Shown in pieces: positions 52,378-60,899 of a stretch of 60,899 nt of DNA (positions are counted from its first letter, which is position 1; every line of letters begins with the position of its first letter). Where the stretch lies: positions 1 through 60,899 of the forward strand of contig JAIMAU010000013.1 in assembly GCA_023511795.1 (NCBI GenBank), in the 5' to 3' direction. Origin of the DNA: Armatimonadota bacterium. Lineage in GTDB: Bacteria > Armatimonadota > UBA5829 > DTJY01. The notes under the pieces are model-generated. The model saw nothing but the letters and a program-made list of their open reading frames with translations, had not been told where the DNA came from and ran no database searches. Position numbers and translations under genes: made by a program.

Positions 52378-54267
52378 TTAGCCATTTGAAATTACAAAAG
52401 CCCTTGCATCATCAAGAATATCCAATCTAAATTTGATTGCGCCTCTAAGCTTTTCGAATGATAGAGGAACTAATTTTCCACCTTTTACCTCTTCTAAATG
52501 GCAATTTCGAAAGTGAGGTGGCAGGGAAATTGTTAGCTCAACGTTTTTGGCTGAGGTATGCCATGCATATTCATTTTTCGTTTCAAAACCTATGTAATGG
52601 TTAGTATTCACTACTACAACTACCAAACTATCTCTTCCACATTGAAGTGCCCGCACCCAAACGTCATTCCCGGAAATAGAAATTGGAATTGGACAACCGA
52701 TTGAGAGAAATTTAGCTAATGCTTGAACATCCTTGTTTGTGCGACCAACCTCTTCCCAAAGCGGTTTTATATCCGATAGCCCCGTGAACTTTCCTTCCCC
52801 AGTTTCGGAAGTCAAGTCAATGAAGTATGCAATTCCCTTAACCCCACATCCTATGGCATAGAATACCATCATGCGCTCTTCCTGCGGTGTTGGTGGACGG
52901 TGGCCAAACTTTCGAGCCCCAGCAAGTCCACAAGCCCAGAGAACTGAAACTAGCGGCCTGGGTGTGCACGCATCTCTGGCACAGTCAAGAGCTCTCCATA
53001 CGTAATCTAGTTGTCTGCCATTCAAGGGCACATATGGATCAGTACAATAAATATCAGCAATCTGGCCATATACAAACCAATTCAAAGGCTTGTAAGTATT
53101 GTTTACAAGCAAGAGGTTGGGTGTCCGCGGATCCCTTGCTTTTTGGTAGCGTAATCTCGGCAAAACCTCTGCTTTGGCATTAACACCAAGGCGGTCCATG
53201 ACTGGCAGATTTTCGGCGCTTGAGAAATCGTGCGCATCCGGCTCATCCTTATTTTGATAAAAAAGAACGCCAGATTGGTTTTCATTCCGTGGTCTACCTT
53301 CGCCCACGTTGTATGCGGGGACGTAGTTTAGGCCGGCTTCATCAAGCAAGGGGGAAACGCCTGACGTGAAATAAGTATTTATTCCGTGCGCCTTCGCATC
53401 ACTTATGCTTTCGGCATCCAAAACGCCGTAGAGGCCAATACAAAAATAATTATCCCATGCACGAACAGGTTGGACCAGCTGCAACCCACCCGGAACCTCA
53501 ACCTCAATAAGATGATATGAGCCATATTCCCAACTAGGTTTTAGGGCAATCTCTGCCAGCAACAATCCGGATGATTTTGGCCCCTCGGCCCACCTTGCAT
53601 TCACTTTATATCCATCAAGCTTTACTATCCCTGTCCTGATAGCATTGCCATCTAGCGAACGAATGTACACATACAGCTTGTCTATCTTTGGAGAAAATGA
53701 AATAGATTCGATGCGGGCCCTTTTAGCCTTTATTGACACAGGCACTTCAACAATGCCATGTGAACCTGTAATGAACTGAAGGCGGACAATACCTTTTGGA
53801 GTGGTTCTAAATCGCACTATACATTCAACCCAGCCGCCGCATTCAACTTCAACCTGCTTAGGCTGATCCCAATTTTTGTCTTCTTTCCAATATGATTCAT
53901 TTGGAGCCATTAATTTAGGGGATTCTACCTTGTACCAAATTACGCTGCCTGCCTTTTGTGAGTTAGTGACAAGTTTATCGATTGATTTATCATTAATTTT
54001 TGACAACCAAATAGTATCCTTTGTTTTCGAATTATTTCGAAGTATTACGTGGACACTTCCCGATGGCTTCATGTGTTTTGGATAAAACTGCTCCTCTTCC
54101 GACCATCCTTCACTCCAAATTGTGCCCTCCCATACTTGTGTTTTTGCCCATGGGTTCGCATCTGGGCGCCAATGCGCATCAATTACCTTCCAAGCTGAAA
54201 CAGGAAGCGCGCTGACAGATACCAATACAATAAGCGTCAAGAATTGCAAACTGATTCGTTTATACAT
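52378..54267 (-). CDS. Secreted TIM-barrel glycoside-hydrolase-like protein
   Basis: 629 aa. Signal peptide (LQFLTLIVLVSVSALPVSA), an N-terminal beta region (about 25-260), then a barrel-like segment with GVLDAESISDAKAHGINTYF, FYQNKDEPDAHDF, LVNNTYKPLNW, YCTDPYVPL, GVKGIAYFIDLTS and a C-terminal beta-sandwich. KDEPD is a likely acid/base Glu. I do not recognise a GH family. AGAGGAG upstream of the start. Grouped with the other hydrolases as a polysaccharide-degradation cluster. Confidence 0.6.
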   Translation of the reverse strand: MYKRISLQFLTLIVLVSVSALPVSAWKVIDAHWRPDANPWAKTQVWEGTIWSEGWSEEEQFYPKHMKPSGSVHVILRNNSKTKDTIWLSKINDKSIDKLVTNSQKAGSVIWYKVESPKLMAPNESYWKEDKNWDQPKQVEVECGGWVECIVRFRTTPKGIVRLQFITGSHGIVEVPVSIKAKRARIESISFSPKIDKLYVYIRSLDGNAIRTGIVKLDGYKVNARWAEGPKSSGLLLAEIALKPSWEYGSYHLIEVEVPGGLQLVQPVRAWDNYFCIGLYGVLDAESISDAKAHGINTYFTSGVSPLLDEAGLNYVPAYNVGEGRPRNENQSGVLFYQNKDEPDAHDFSSAENLPVMDRLGVNAKAEVLPRLRYQKARDPRTPNLLLVNNTYKPLNWFVYGQIADIYCTDPYVPLNGRQLDYVWRALDCARDACTPRPLVSVLWACGLAGARKFGHRPPTPQEERMMVFYAIGCGVKGIAYFIDLTSETGEGKFTGLSDIKPLWEEVGRTNKDVQALAKFLSIGCPIPISISGNDVWVRALQCGRDSLVVVVVNTNHYIGFETKNEYAWHTSAKNVELTISLPPHFRNCHLEEVKGGKLVPLSFEKLRGAIKFRLDILDDARAFVISNG

Positions 54268-54300
54268 AAATAATCTAATCTCCTCTTTTCATAAAATTGC

Positions 54301-55299
54301 CTATTTTTGCCATCCCCTCAACTGTTCCTCTGTTATAAATCTAGCTGTGGGATGCTCTGCTGCCCAATCTACCTCTCCAAATCTAATAGTCCCTGATGCG
54401 AAGCTGGCGAGAAGCGCACGGCTACCCTTTTCTTTTACGATTTCCACTCCTCCACCCCCACGCCAAAACTCTCTCCCCTTTGAAAAGTTGAAAGAATCAA
54501 TCCTACTGCCCTCAAAGACCCAGCATCTGATTGGCGTTCCCCGAATTGCAGCATTAACAAGAAGGAACCACCTATCATTTCTAATAAGCAAATTGCTTGA
54601 TTCCAAGCTCCCCTGGGGGTGACCTCCTTCAAGCCTAGGTTCGTATCCATCAGCTGGGCCTATAAGAATAGGACCATGATCCTCCCAATGTATAAGGTCA
54701 TCAGTACTTGTCAAAGCAATGCAGGATGCACCTCTTCTCGTATTTGCGGTATAACACATCCATATCTTGCCATCATGTTCAAAAACGTGGGGATCACGAC
54801 AGCTAGATATGCGGTCTTCACGCCAAAACGACCAATCTCTGTCCTTACACGGTGAAATGGGATTACCATCCCAGCGTTCCCATTCAAACAGGTCTTTACT
54901 AAACGCCAAGCCAATATTTTGGGAAATATATCTGTTTACTCCCGTGTACGCCATAACAAATAAGCCGCCATAGCGGAAGACAAACGGCGCCCAAACATGC
55001 GCTTCCTCCCATGTCCCAGGACGAATAAGCATAACTGGATCATGAACTTCCCAGTTGAAAAAGTCTTCAGTACTTGCGTGGCCGAAATAAATTTCGTTTC
55101 CAGGATAGAATGGGGTTCCCTCTTGAAGCCGGCGTTCAATATAGAAGAAATGATAACGCCCATTATTTTCAATCACGCAAAAGTCGGCAACCTTACCGCT
55201 TACTGGTCGAAATCCTACGTTTATTATATCAATCTTCGGATGACGGTAAGCTGCCATTCGCATTTCGAATAATCGCTCTTCAAACTCAATATTGTTCAT
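54301..55299 (-). CDS. GH32/GH43-like beta-propeller hydrolase, cytoplasmic
   Basis: 332 aa five-bladed propeller: DFCVIENNGRYHFFYIERR, HASTEDFFNWEVHDP, AFSKDLFEWERWDG, SSCRDPHVFEHDGKIWMCY, LTSTDDLIHWEDHGP. CRDP is the transition-state RDP of GH32-like enzymes; Asp and Glu candidates are in DFCVIE and YEPRLEGGH. No signal peptide. ATG 55299 chosen over the longer frame (55338), which would overlap its neighbour. Pairs with the next gene; substrate not deducible. Confidence 0.7.
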   Translation of the reverse strand: MNNIEFEERLFEMRMAAYRHPKIDIINVGFRPVSGKVADFCVIENNGRYHFFYIERRLQEGTPFYPGNEIYFGHASTEDFFNWEVHDPVMLIRPGTWEEAHVWAPFVFRYGGLFVMAYTGVNRYISQNIGLAFSKDLFEWERWDGNPISPCKDRDWSFWREDRISSCRDPHVFEHDGKIWMCYTANTRRGASCIALTSTDDLIHWEDHGPILIGPADGYEPRLEGGHPQGSLESSNLLIRNDRWFLLVNAAIRGTPIRCWVFEGSRIDSFNFSKGREFWRGGGGVEIVKEKGSRALLASFASGTIRFGEVDWAAEHPTARFITEEQLRGWQK

Positions 55300-55322
55300 T
55301 GCATTCTTCTTTTTTGAAACTC

Positions 55323-56813
55323 TTAAGAATCTCGCCAAATTGGTTGCAAATTTGGCGTCTTGAACGCATACAATTTCGCATTTCTCAAGTAGAATCGGAG
55401 GCGCACATCATGATTGAAGCGCATGAAGTTTCCCCGTGAAAAGAGGGCCTTAGGCTCCACTTTAAAGTTTACGACAGCACGTATGTGATTTCCCTTGACA
55501 GGAATGCAATCATCTTTTGTACATCCTTCGATTGGATTAAAGTTCTTATCGGTTACTTCTACTAGAACTTCTCCCCTGCTTGCATCTACATTTAGCAAAA
55601 TCCAGGTTGGCCCGATGGGTTTCATAGGAATAGTCGTTATGACGCCTTCCTTTTCGCCAGCCTCCCAGCAGACAAATCCATCACGACGAAGGGTTCCGGT
55701 ACCTAGTGCTCCATATCCCGCCTGGTAGTGTGGTGCCGATGCTCCACCATACCAAAATCGCATTTTATCGCCCTCGGGATGCGGAGGGTTATTGGTTAAG
55801 GCAACATGCTTTGAGTCCCAACTTCCCTCTGGACCTCGTTCTAGCAGTGGCTTCCTATCGCCTACTCTCTGCCATTTTTCAAGATCCCGACTAAGGGCAA
55901 GCTGTTCGTGGAGCACCATCTCATTTGTATTGAAAACTAGCAGTTGCCCGAGATAAGCATGGCCGTAAGGGATGATGTACATTAAATATAGATGGGTATC
56001 CTCTGGGTCATTTTCATCAGCTTCTAGAATGGTTTGCATGGGAGTCCAGTGAAAGAGGTCTCTGCTCTTACTTAACGCTATATGTCTCTTCCATGGGCGT
56101 CCCCATCTGCGGCATAAATTCATGTGTTGGTGGGACCGTGTTGTCATGAGGAAACATTTGCTCACTGGATCAATCGACAGCGAGTGACAATCCCCATCTA
56201 AAGGAAGTACAGGAGGGTAATGCATGCGCCACCGAAGTCCGTCTTGACTAAAGCAAACTGTAATGCCTTTAGAGTAGATTGGGTCGTCATAAGCGGCAAA
56301 TAATGTTGCAACCCAACGGTCTTCTGAATCTGGGGTTCCATAAGGCAAAACATTCCACACTTGTTCAGCAAGCACACATGTGTCATGTGTTGCAGAGTGC
56401 TCCATAAAACGAACAATGTTATTATCATAAGAATTATCAAAAAGTACCTCGCGGACAGAAGGCTTTTCCCAATGCACGCCATCGGTGCTCACAGCGTAGC
56501 AGCATGACGAACCTTGGTTTGCAAACGGAGAGTAGTTAGCACGGTTTACGATGCGGGTGTAAGCATTATACCAACATTTGAATACTTCTTCGATTGGGTC
56601 AAAAACAACAACCGCATAGAAGGGATCTTGAAGTGAGTCGACCTTGCCATTTGGTGCCAGTCCTTCCCAAGGTCTATTCGGCACTATTACTGGCTCGGCA
56701 TGTTTCTCAATAGGACAAAGCCGGCGTGTGGCATTTTCGCTTTTCTCAATTATCTCTTCGTCTGCCATTAGAAAAAGGTCTGCTTCAGCCCATGTGTGCG
56801 CTTGGTTGAGCAT
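55323..56813 (-). CDS. GH32/GH43-like beta-propeller hydrolase with C-terminal beta-sandwich
   Basis: 496 aa. Propeller motifs with repeated SxDGxxW blades: CYAVSTDGVHWEKP, TVCFSQDGLRWRMHYPP, ALSKSRDLFHWTPM, ALSRDLEKWQRVG; then a beta-sandwich (about 395-496, RRDGFVCWEAGEKEGVITT) like the C-terminal domain of GH32 enzymes. No signal peptide. GGAGGAAAT before ATG 56813. Upstream partner of the smaller propeller gene, 23 bp away. Divergent from the sulfatase gene. Confidence 0.68.
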   Translation of the reverse strand: MLNQAHTWAEADLFLMADEEIIEKSENATRRLCPIEKHAEPVIVPNRPWEGLAPNGKVDSLQDPFYAVVVFDPIEEVFKCWYNAYTRIVNRANYSPFANQGSSCCYAVSTDGVHWEKPSVREVLFDNSYDNNIVRFMEHSATHDTCVLAEQVWNVLPYGTPDSEDRWVATLFAAYDDPIYSKGITVCFSQDGLRWRMHYPPVLPLDGDCHSLSIDPVSKCFLMTTRSHQHMNLCRRWGRPWKRHIALSKSRDLFHWTPMQTILEADENDPEDTHLYLMYIIPYGHAYLGQLLVFNTNEMVLHEQLALSRDLEKWQRVGDRKPLLERGPEGSWDSKHVALTNNPPHPEGDKMRFWYGGASAPHYQAGYGALGTGTLRRDGFVCWEAGEKEGVITTIPMKPIGPTWILLNVDASRGEVLVEVTDKNFNPIEGCTKDDCIPVKGNHIRAVVNFKVEPKALFSRGNFMRFNHDVRLRFYLRNAKLYAFKTPNLQPIWRDS

Positions 56814-56878
56814 ATTTCCTCCAGAAATCTTTTTATATGCAATTATGATATTCCTAGCATTTCAAGACGTCAAGCGGA

Positions 56879-56894
56879 TGCATTGACGTTGCCA
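56879..56894 (-). promoter_or_regulatory. Weak sigma54-like site upstream of the propeller-hydrolase pair
   Basis: Minus strand TGGCAA-CGTCA-ATGCA with GG-N10-GC spacing; the -12 region departs from TTGC at its first base. Predicted start near 56868, about 55 nt before ATG 56813. Chance occurrence is possible. Confidence 0.3.
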
Positions 56895-56912
56895 CTTACA
56901 ATATGCCATACT
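56883..56912 (+). promoter_or_regulatory. Sigma70-like candidate promoter of the sulfatase gene
   Basis: TTGACG (56883-56888), 18-bp spacer, CATACT (56907-56912); start near 56920. The -35 overlaps the minus-strand sigma54-like site, so the two directions may compete. Confidence 0.35.
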
Positions 56913-56944
56913 ATGATTTAGACATGGGATAGGTGAGGAACGAA

Positions 56945-58357
56945 ATGAAGGATAGATTTACAAGGCGTGAATTTATTACAGCACTTAGCGCGTCGGCAGC
57001 AATGGCATTTGCGCCCAGAACCTTTGCCAGAGATAGCAGCAATCGTTTAAATGTGCTTTTGATAACCGCCGATGATATGAATTTTGACTCCCTTGGCGTT
57101 ACTGGTTGCAAGGTTCCAGATATTACACCCAACCTAGACGCATTAGCCGCGCAAGGTATGCGTTTCACTCAAGCTCATGTGACAAGTGCAATTTGCCAGC
57201 CCAGTCGTTCAGCTCTTATGACAGGCAGATTCCCTCATAGAAACGGTGCCTTGGGATTCCAGCCGATCAATGAAAACGTCCCAACGCTTCAGGAATATCT
57301 ACAAAAAGCTGGTTATTTAAATGGTATTATGGCAAAAATCGAACACCTTACGCCAAAATGGAAATTTTGCTGGGATGTTGAAATACCTGCAAAAGATCTT
57401 GGCAATGGTAGGGATCCAGAGGCATACTACGTTAAATCAAAATCTTTTTTTGAACAAGCTAAGGCCGCAGGGAAGCCATTCTTTCTTATGGCAAACTCAA
57501 TGGACCCTCATAGACCATTTCCTGGCGCGGAATCTGCTTCTAAAGTCAGCAGAACCTACAAATCTAAAGAAATTACCGTCCCCCCATTCCTACCTGGCGA
57601 CCTTCCTGATGTTAGGAAAGAACTGGCGCAGTATTATACTGCCGTTCATAGATGCGATGAAACAGTTGGTCAAATTCTTAGAGCACTCAAAGAAACCGGT
57701 TTCGAAGAAAATACTATTGTTTTCTTTCTAAGCGACAACGGAATTTCCGAACCATTTGCGAAAACAAACTGCTACTACACTAGCACTGCGACGCCCCTTA
57801 TTGTGCGCTGGCCTGGAAAAATTAAGCCAGGAACAATTAACGATAAAGACCTTGTTTCAGGCGTTGATTTTATGCCAACAGTGCTTGATGCGCTGGCATT
57901 AGACCAAGTTGAAGGATTAGATGGTAGGTCATTTGTTTCGTTGCTAGAAGGCAAATATTCTTCGGGATGGGACAAAGTTTTCACTTTTATTACCAGTACC
58001 TCCGCCGGCAACATGTTTCCAATGCGATGTGTTCGAACTAAAAACTTCAGCTACATTTTCAACGCCTGGGCGGATGGAAAAACTACATTCAAAAATGAGC
58101 CAATGGGCGGTTTGGCATATAAGGCGATGGCGCAATCAAGCAATCAAAAAATTGCTGAGCGTGTTAAGTTTTTTCTTTACCGTACGCCAGAGGAGCTCTA
58201 CGACCTTCGAAAAGACCCTTGGGAGCAGAGAAACCTTGTCGCCGAAAAGGATTACAAGAATACTCTTTCCAAACTCCGATTGGAATTGCACAAAATGATG
58301 GAAAAAACAAAAGATCCCTTACTTGATGTTTTTAAAGCAAAGATTGGTAATGATTAA
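56945..58357 (+). CDS. Tat-exported type I (Cys) sulfatase
   Basis: 470 aa. Twin-arginine signal TRREFITALSASAAMAF, then LITADDMNFDSLG (metal aspartates 43-44), the formylglycine motif CQPSRSALMTG with Cys84 converted by FGE, and SDNG later on. Hydrolyses a sulfate ester, probably on a glycan. Tat export fits metal-dependent folding. ATG 56945 has GAGG upstream; the GTG at 56933 lies in the ribosome site. A formylglycine-generating enzyme or maturase is not in the window. Confidence 0.92.
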   Translation: MKDRFTRREFITALSASAAMAFAPRTFARDSSNRLNVLLITADDMNFDSLGVTGCKVPDITPNLDALAAQGMRFTQAHVTSAICQPSRSALMTGRFPHRNGALGFQPINENVPTLQEYLQKAGYLNGIMAKIEHLTPKWKFCWDVEIPAKDLGNGRDPEAYYVKSKSFFEQAKAAGKPFFLMANSMDPHRPFPGAESASKVSRTYKSKEITVPPFLPGDLPDVRKELAQYYTAVHRCDETVGQILRALKETGFEENTIVFFLSDNGISEPFAKTNCYYTSTATPLIVRWPGKIKPGTINDKDLVSGVDFMPTVLDALALDQVEGLDGRSFVSLLEGKYSSGWDKVFTFITSTSAGNMFPMRCVRTKNFSYIFNAWADGKTTFKNEPMGGLAYKAMAQSSNQKIAERVKFFLYRTPEELYDLRKDPWEQRNLVAEKDYKNTLSKLRLELHKMMEKTKDPLLDVFKAKIGND

Positions 58358-58360
58358 TTC

Positions 58361-60868
58361 CTAACCTCCGATTCCGGTAATTGCAAATACTACCGGACAC
58401 GCCTCTGTGTTATTCGATAGGACTTCAATTGCTTGAATTGGCCTTGTTGGATAAGGATTATTCCATTGAATAATACGAAGTGCTATTATTTCCCCCGCAC
58501 GGGTTTTCCCCCTCCACGCAACCGAAGCATATGGGATTGAACCATGGTCGTTCCATGCAGCGATATTTTCCCCATACACAAGGTCAAGAACCATAGATTC
58601 CGTATTCGAGTATCTAAAGACAATTTTCCCGATAGGTGTGCCCTTTTCAGCTGCCCAGCCGGTAGCAATAAGGAAAGCCACACTATCAACAGTTCTAGAT
58701 AGCGGTATTCGAATCCCGCAAGGCCATGAACCTTTTGGATTCATCGCTCCAGAAAACATAAGCGCCTTGTTTTCTGGTATCTCAAAGCAAATTCCGCACA
58801 GTCTGATATTCCCCGTTTTCAACTCTCTGAGATCATGATCCGGCCCATAACCTGTCCATCCACTTTCGTTATCGCTACTTAGCAAGATATTTGCAAACGG
58901 TGAAAGATTCACCACAAAGCCATCGCTTGCCGAGTGGTCGGCTTTTTCACGTCTCCAGAGTTTCAGAAACTCTTCTCCCGAAAAATAAGGTAGGTCACTT
59001 ACTGATGTTTCCCCTGTGTTCCAAGCATACTCGGCTGCTAATATAAACGCATGGTACTGATGGAATTGCTCGTCTAAACATCTCTCATCAACATTAAACC
59101 CTGACCAAAGGGTTTGGATAAGACCTTCTGCCCCATCTTTTTTTGCCGAACGGCTGAAATCATGAATGTTATATGGATTATACCAGGTACAAGCAAGCAC
59201 CTCGTGTCCTTTTTCTTTGAAAAGCCGCACGCTTGGAAAGTCCTCCGAAGTGCAGTAATGCCAATCAGCAATTATGATATCCTTCGGGAGAGCTTCCCGC
59301 CGCTCCTTTGCCGCTTCCAATGATTCTGCCATGCCAGCACAAGGAGTTTCACTACTATGCAGCATCATATCTCCCCAAAGCATTGTGCGAATACCTCTTT
59401 CGGCGAGATATGCGCGAAGCTTTTCAACATCTTCTAGGAAAAGCTGTGATATAGTTTTTCTCGAACATATCTCATCCCGTGGGAAGCGACCTCTCATAGT
59501 GATTTCGTCGTGGCCTATGTGAAAAACCTTTGGCTTGAATACTTCTATTGCCTCGTTGTATATGTCAAACAAGAACTTGTAGCTTTCTGGTTTGCTTGGG
59601 CAGTAACCATAAGGATGCTCAGGGTCTTCCGCAAGGTTTAGGTTAGAATTATTTGCGAACATCCATTCAGAATGGCCAAGCGATTGAACTAGCGGAACCA
59701 CCTCCATATGGTGCATTCTTGCATATTCTACGACCTCTTTTACATCTGCCTTGCTTGCACCATATGAAACCCAAATTTCTGGGTGACTTTCCCACTTCAC
59801 GTAGTCTGTTTGGAAGATGAGATAATTCATTTTATGACGGGCGAAAATACGCCTTATCAGCTTTTTAATAAATGGCTTTCCCTGGCCTCCCATAAAAATA
59901 TGCGCTCCGCGAATCTTCATCGTAGGCCAATCACGAACAATTGCGCCATGGACAGCTGCCCCAGTTACAGTGGGTTTCAGAAGTTGAAGTAAGGTCTGAA
60001 CACCATAAAATGTCCCGCGAGTGTCTTTTCCGGCAATTACAATAAACTGGGGACAAGATTTAAGCGCATATCCTTCATCATAGTTTGGAACTTCCAAGCC
60101 AGTTTCTTTACAAAGATATGCTACCGCTGGATTACGCGCAGGCTCTCCTATGCAAATGATTTTTGTCCCCGGCTTCATTTCAGATGGAGTCGTTACTGGA
60201 AGCGTGACGCCGTATATGTCATTCAATTCCTCATTCAATATTTCTGCATTCAGGCGGTCATCAGCAGTGGGATTGTCTGGCAAGACAAACGCTACATTGT
60301 CTTCAATGATAAAATCACGGTCGCTGTATTCAACGTATTTTGGCTCTGGGATTATCTTGATTAAATCTTCCTTTGGAAGTTTGGCATTCTTAACTGTTTT
60401 GATTTCAACCGAAGTAGGATTGAGTTCGAAGCATTCTTGCATTTCCCTTGGAACGAACTTAAAGTTTGTAACTACATGGTATTCTTTACCATAAACAATC
60501 TTTTCCGGGGGATGTCCCATACCACACCAGAATATCGGCGCCTCACGTGCCCACACTTGCGGGTCACGTCGTGCATCGAAAATAATTAACCCTGAGCAGT
60601 CGCCAGAAACTGATATTTCTATATCTGCAAGCCGTGTTTCGAACTTTAATCGGTTAAATGGCGGCACCAGCATTGATTCAAAATGGTCAGCCGACTTGGC
60701 AGTAAATGGAACAAAACCACTCCTCTGACCTTTTTCAGTTTCCGCTTCGTAGGGGAATCCTGCAATAAGCTGAGCTGGAATATAGCCAACACAATATTCA
60801 ATCTCTGCAGGCACATCTTGGACTAATTGGCAGGCAAGGTCGATGGTAACTTCATTGGAATCTTTCAT
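58361..60868 (-). CDS. GH20 beta-N-acetylhexosaminidase-like enzyme, intracellular
   Basis: 835 aa, no signal peptide. An N-terminal beta domain (about 1-165), the GH20b domain (about 169-315, IIPEPKYVEYSD), a GH20 barrel (about 318-620, VRDWPTMKIRGAHIFMGG) with the catalytic Asp-Glu pair in GHDE (454-455), and a C-terminal beta-sandwich. Retaining enzymes of this family use the substrate N-acetyl group. The usual GGDE is GHDE here. Its stop is 3 bp from the convergent sulfatase stop. Weak ribosome site; window edge 31 bp upstream. Confidence 0.85.
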   Translation of the reverse strand: MKDSNEVTIDLACQLVQDVPAEIEYCVGYIPAQLIAGFPYEAETEKGQRSGFVPFTAKSADHFESMLVPPFNRLKFETRLADIEISVSGDCSGLIIFDARRDPQVWAREAPIFWCGMGHPPEKIVYGKEYHVVTNFKFVPREMQECFELNPTSVEIKTVKNAKLPKEDLIKIIPEPKYVEYSDRDFIIEDNVAFVLPDNPTADDRLNAEILNEELNDIYGVTLPVTTPSEMKPGTKIICIGEPARNPAVAYLCKETGLEVPNYDEGYALKSCPQFIVIAGKDTRGTFYGVQTLLQLLKPTVTGAAVHGAIVRDWPTMKIRGAHIFMGGQGKPFIKKLIRRIFARHKMNYLIFQTDYVKWESHPEIWVSYGASKADVKEVVEYARMHHMEVVPLVQSLGHSEWMFANNSNLNLAEDPEHPYGYCPSKPESYKFLFDIYNEAIEVFKPKVFHIGHDEITMRGRFPRDEICSRKTISQLFLEDVEKLRAYLAERGIRTMLWGDMMLHSSETPCAGMAESLEAAKERREALPKDIIIADWHYCTSEDFPSVRLFKEKGHEVLACTWYNPYNIHDFSRSAKKDGAEGLIQTLWSGFNVDERCLDEQFHQYHAFILAAEYAWNTGETSVSDLPYFSGEEFLKLWRREKADHSASDGFVVNLSPFANILLSSDNESGWTGYGPDHDLRELKTGNIRLCGICFEIPENKALMFSGAMNPKGSWPCGIRIPLSRTVDSVAFLIATGWAAEKGTPIGKIVFRYSNTESMVLDLVYGENIAAWNDHGSIPYASVAWRGKTRAGEIIALRIIQWNNPYPTRPIQAIEVLSNNTEACPVVFAITGIGG

Positions 60869-60899
60869 TTTTACACAGTAAGTTGCAGAGAAAAATTCG

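Noticed and set aside
1-60899. CRISPR arrays, tRNA or rRNA genes, insertion sequences
   Set aside because: No regularly spaced repeats, cloverleaf-like conserved arms, rRNA-like tracts or transposase motifs noticed; a tRNAscan or repeat search would be decisive.

Overview
The window looks like a chromosome segment of a Gram-negative (diderm), moderately AT-rich, free-living bacterium that builds surface polysaccharide and degrades glycans. It has a Wza-type exporter, a Tad secretin and outer-membrane beta-barrels, all of which need an outer membrane. The mix of exosortase/PEP-CTERM, Tad pili, many glycoside hydrolases, a DUF362 protein and a C-terminal OB-like module (YVEEPNRCSGLRI type) in the secreted phosphoesterase reminds me most of Armatimonadota, but that placement is an inference from memory; Planctomycetota-like or candidate phyla are alternatives. 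I see no tRNA, rRNA, CRISPR, transposase or phage gene.

Layout. (1) 1-2176 (-): start of a soluble sensor kinase (three GAF, PAS, HisKA), cut by the left edge, with its own consensus sigma70 promoter. (2) 2300-7381 (-): a remnant of a beta-barrel tail, a large secreted metallophosphoesterase and a DUF362 protein. (3) 7476-33090 (-): a ~25 kb exopolysaccharide/exosortase operon. In order of transcription it holds a Wza-like exporter, a fused Wzc-like copolymerase/ATPase with a changed P-loop, a priming sugar transferase, a sugar epimerase, exosortase, EpsI, an O-antigen-ligase/Wzy-like polymerase, a Wzx flippase, a GT4, a toroid protein, a polysaccharide deacetylase, a zinc-ribbon epimerase, a GT2, a methyltransferase, five more GT4s and a secreted clan-GH-A hydrolase. 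(4) 33643-34515 (+): a single PEP-CTERM protein, divergent from the operon and preceded by a canonical sigma54 -24/-12 promoter. (5) 34711-45624 (-): a Tad pilus locus (tadC, tadB, cpaF, cpaE, cpaC, cpaB, tadG-like, tadE, flp1, prepilin peptidase, flp2) headed by a beta-barrel gene with a second canonical sigma54 promoter. (6) 46057-51337 (-): a Cys-rich small protein, a beta-barrel, an orphan DNA adenine methylase, a TolB-like propeller protein and a D-aminoacylase. (7) 51447-52295 (+): an unrecognised, probably leaderless gene. (8) 52378-60868: a glycan-catabolism cluster (TIM-barrel hydrolase, two GH32/GH43-like propellers, Tat-exported sulfatase, GH20).

How it fits together. The polysaccharide operon makes and exports a heteropolysaccharide. 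The exosortase in it is expected to process the adjacent PEP-CTERM protein, whose gene appears to be switched by sigma54 and an enhancer-binding protein. The Tad operon has a similar promoter. My main hypothesis is one sigma54-linked programme that couples sorting of a matrix or anchor protein to pilus formation, while the polysaccharide genes run from a divergent sigma70-like promoter that shares an operator-like dyad. The NtrB-like kinase at the left edge is a candidate input, but its partner regulator is not visible here.
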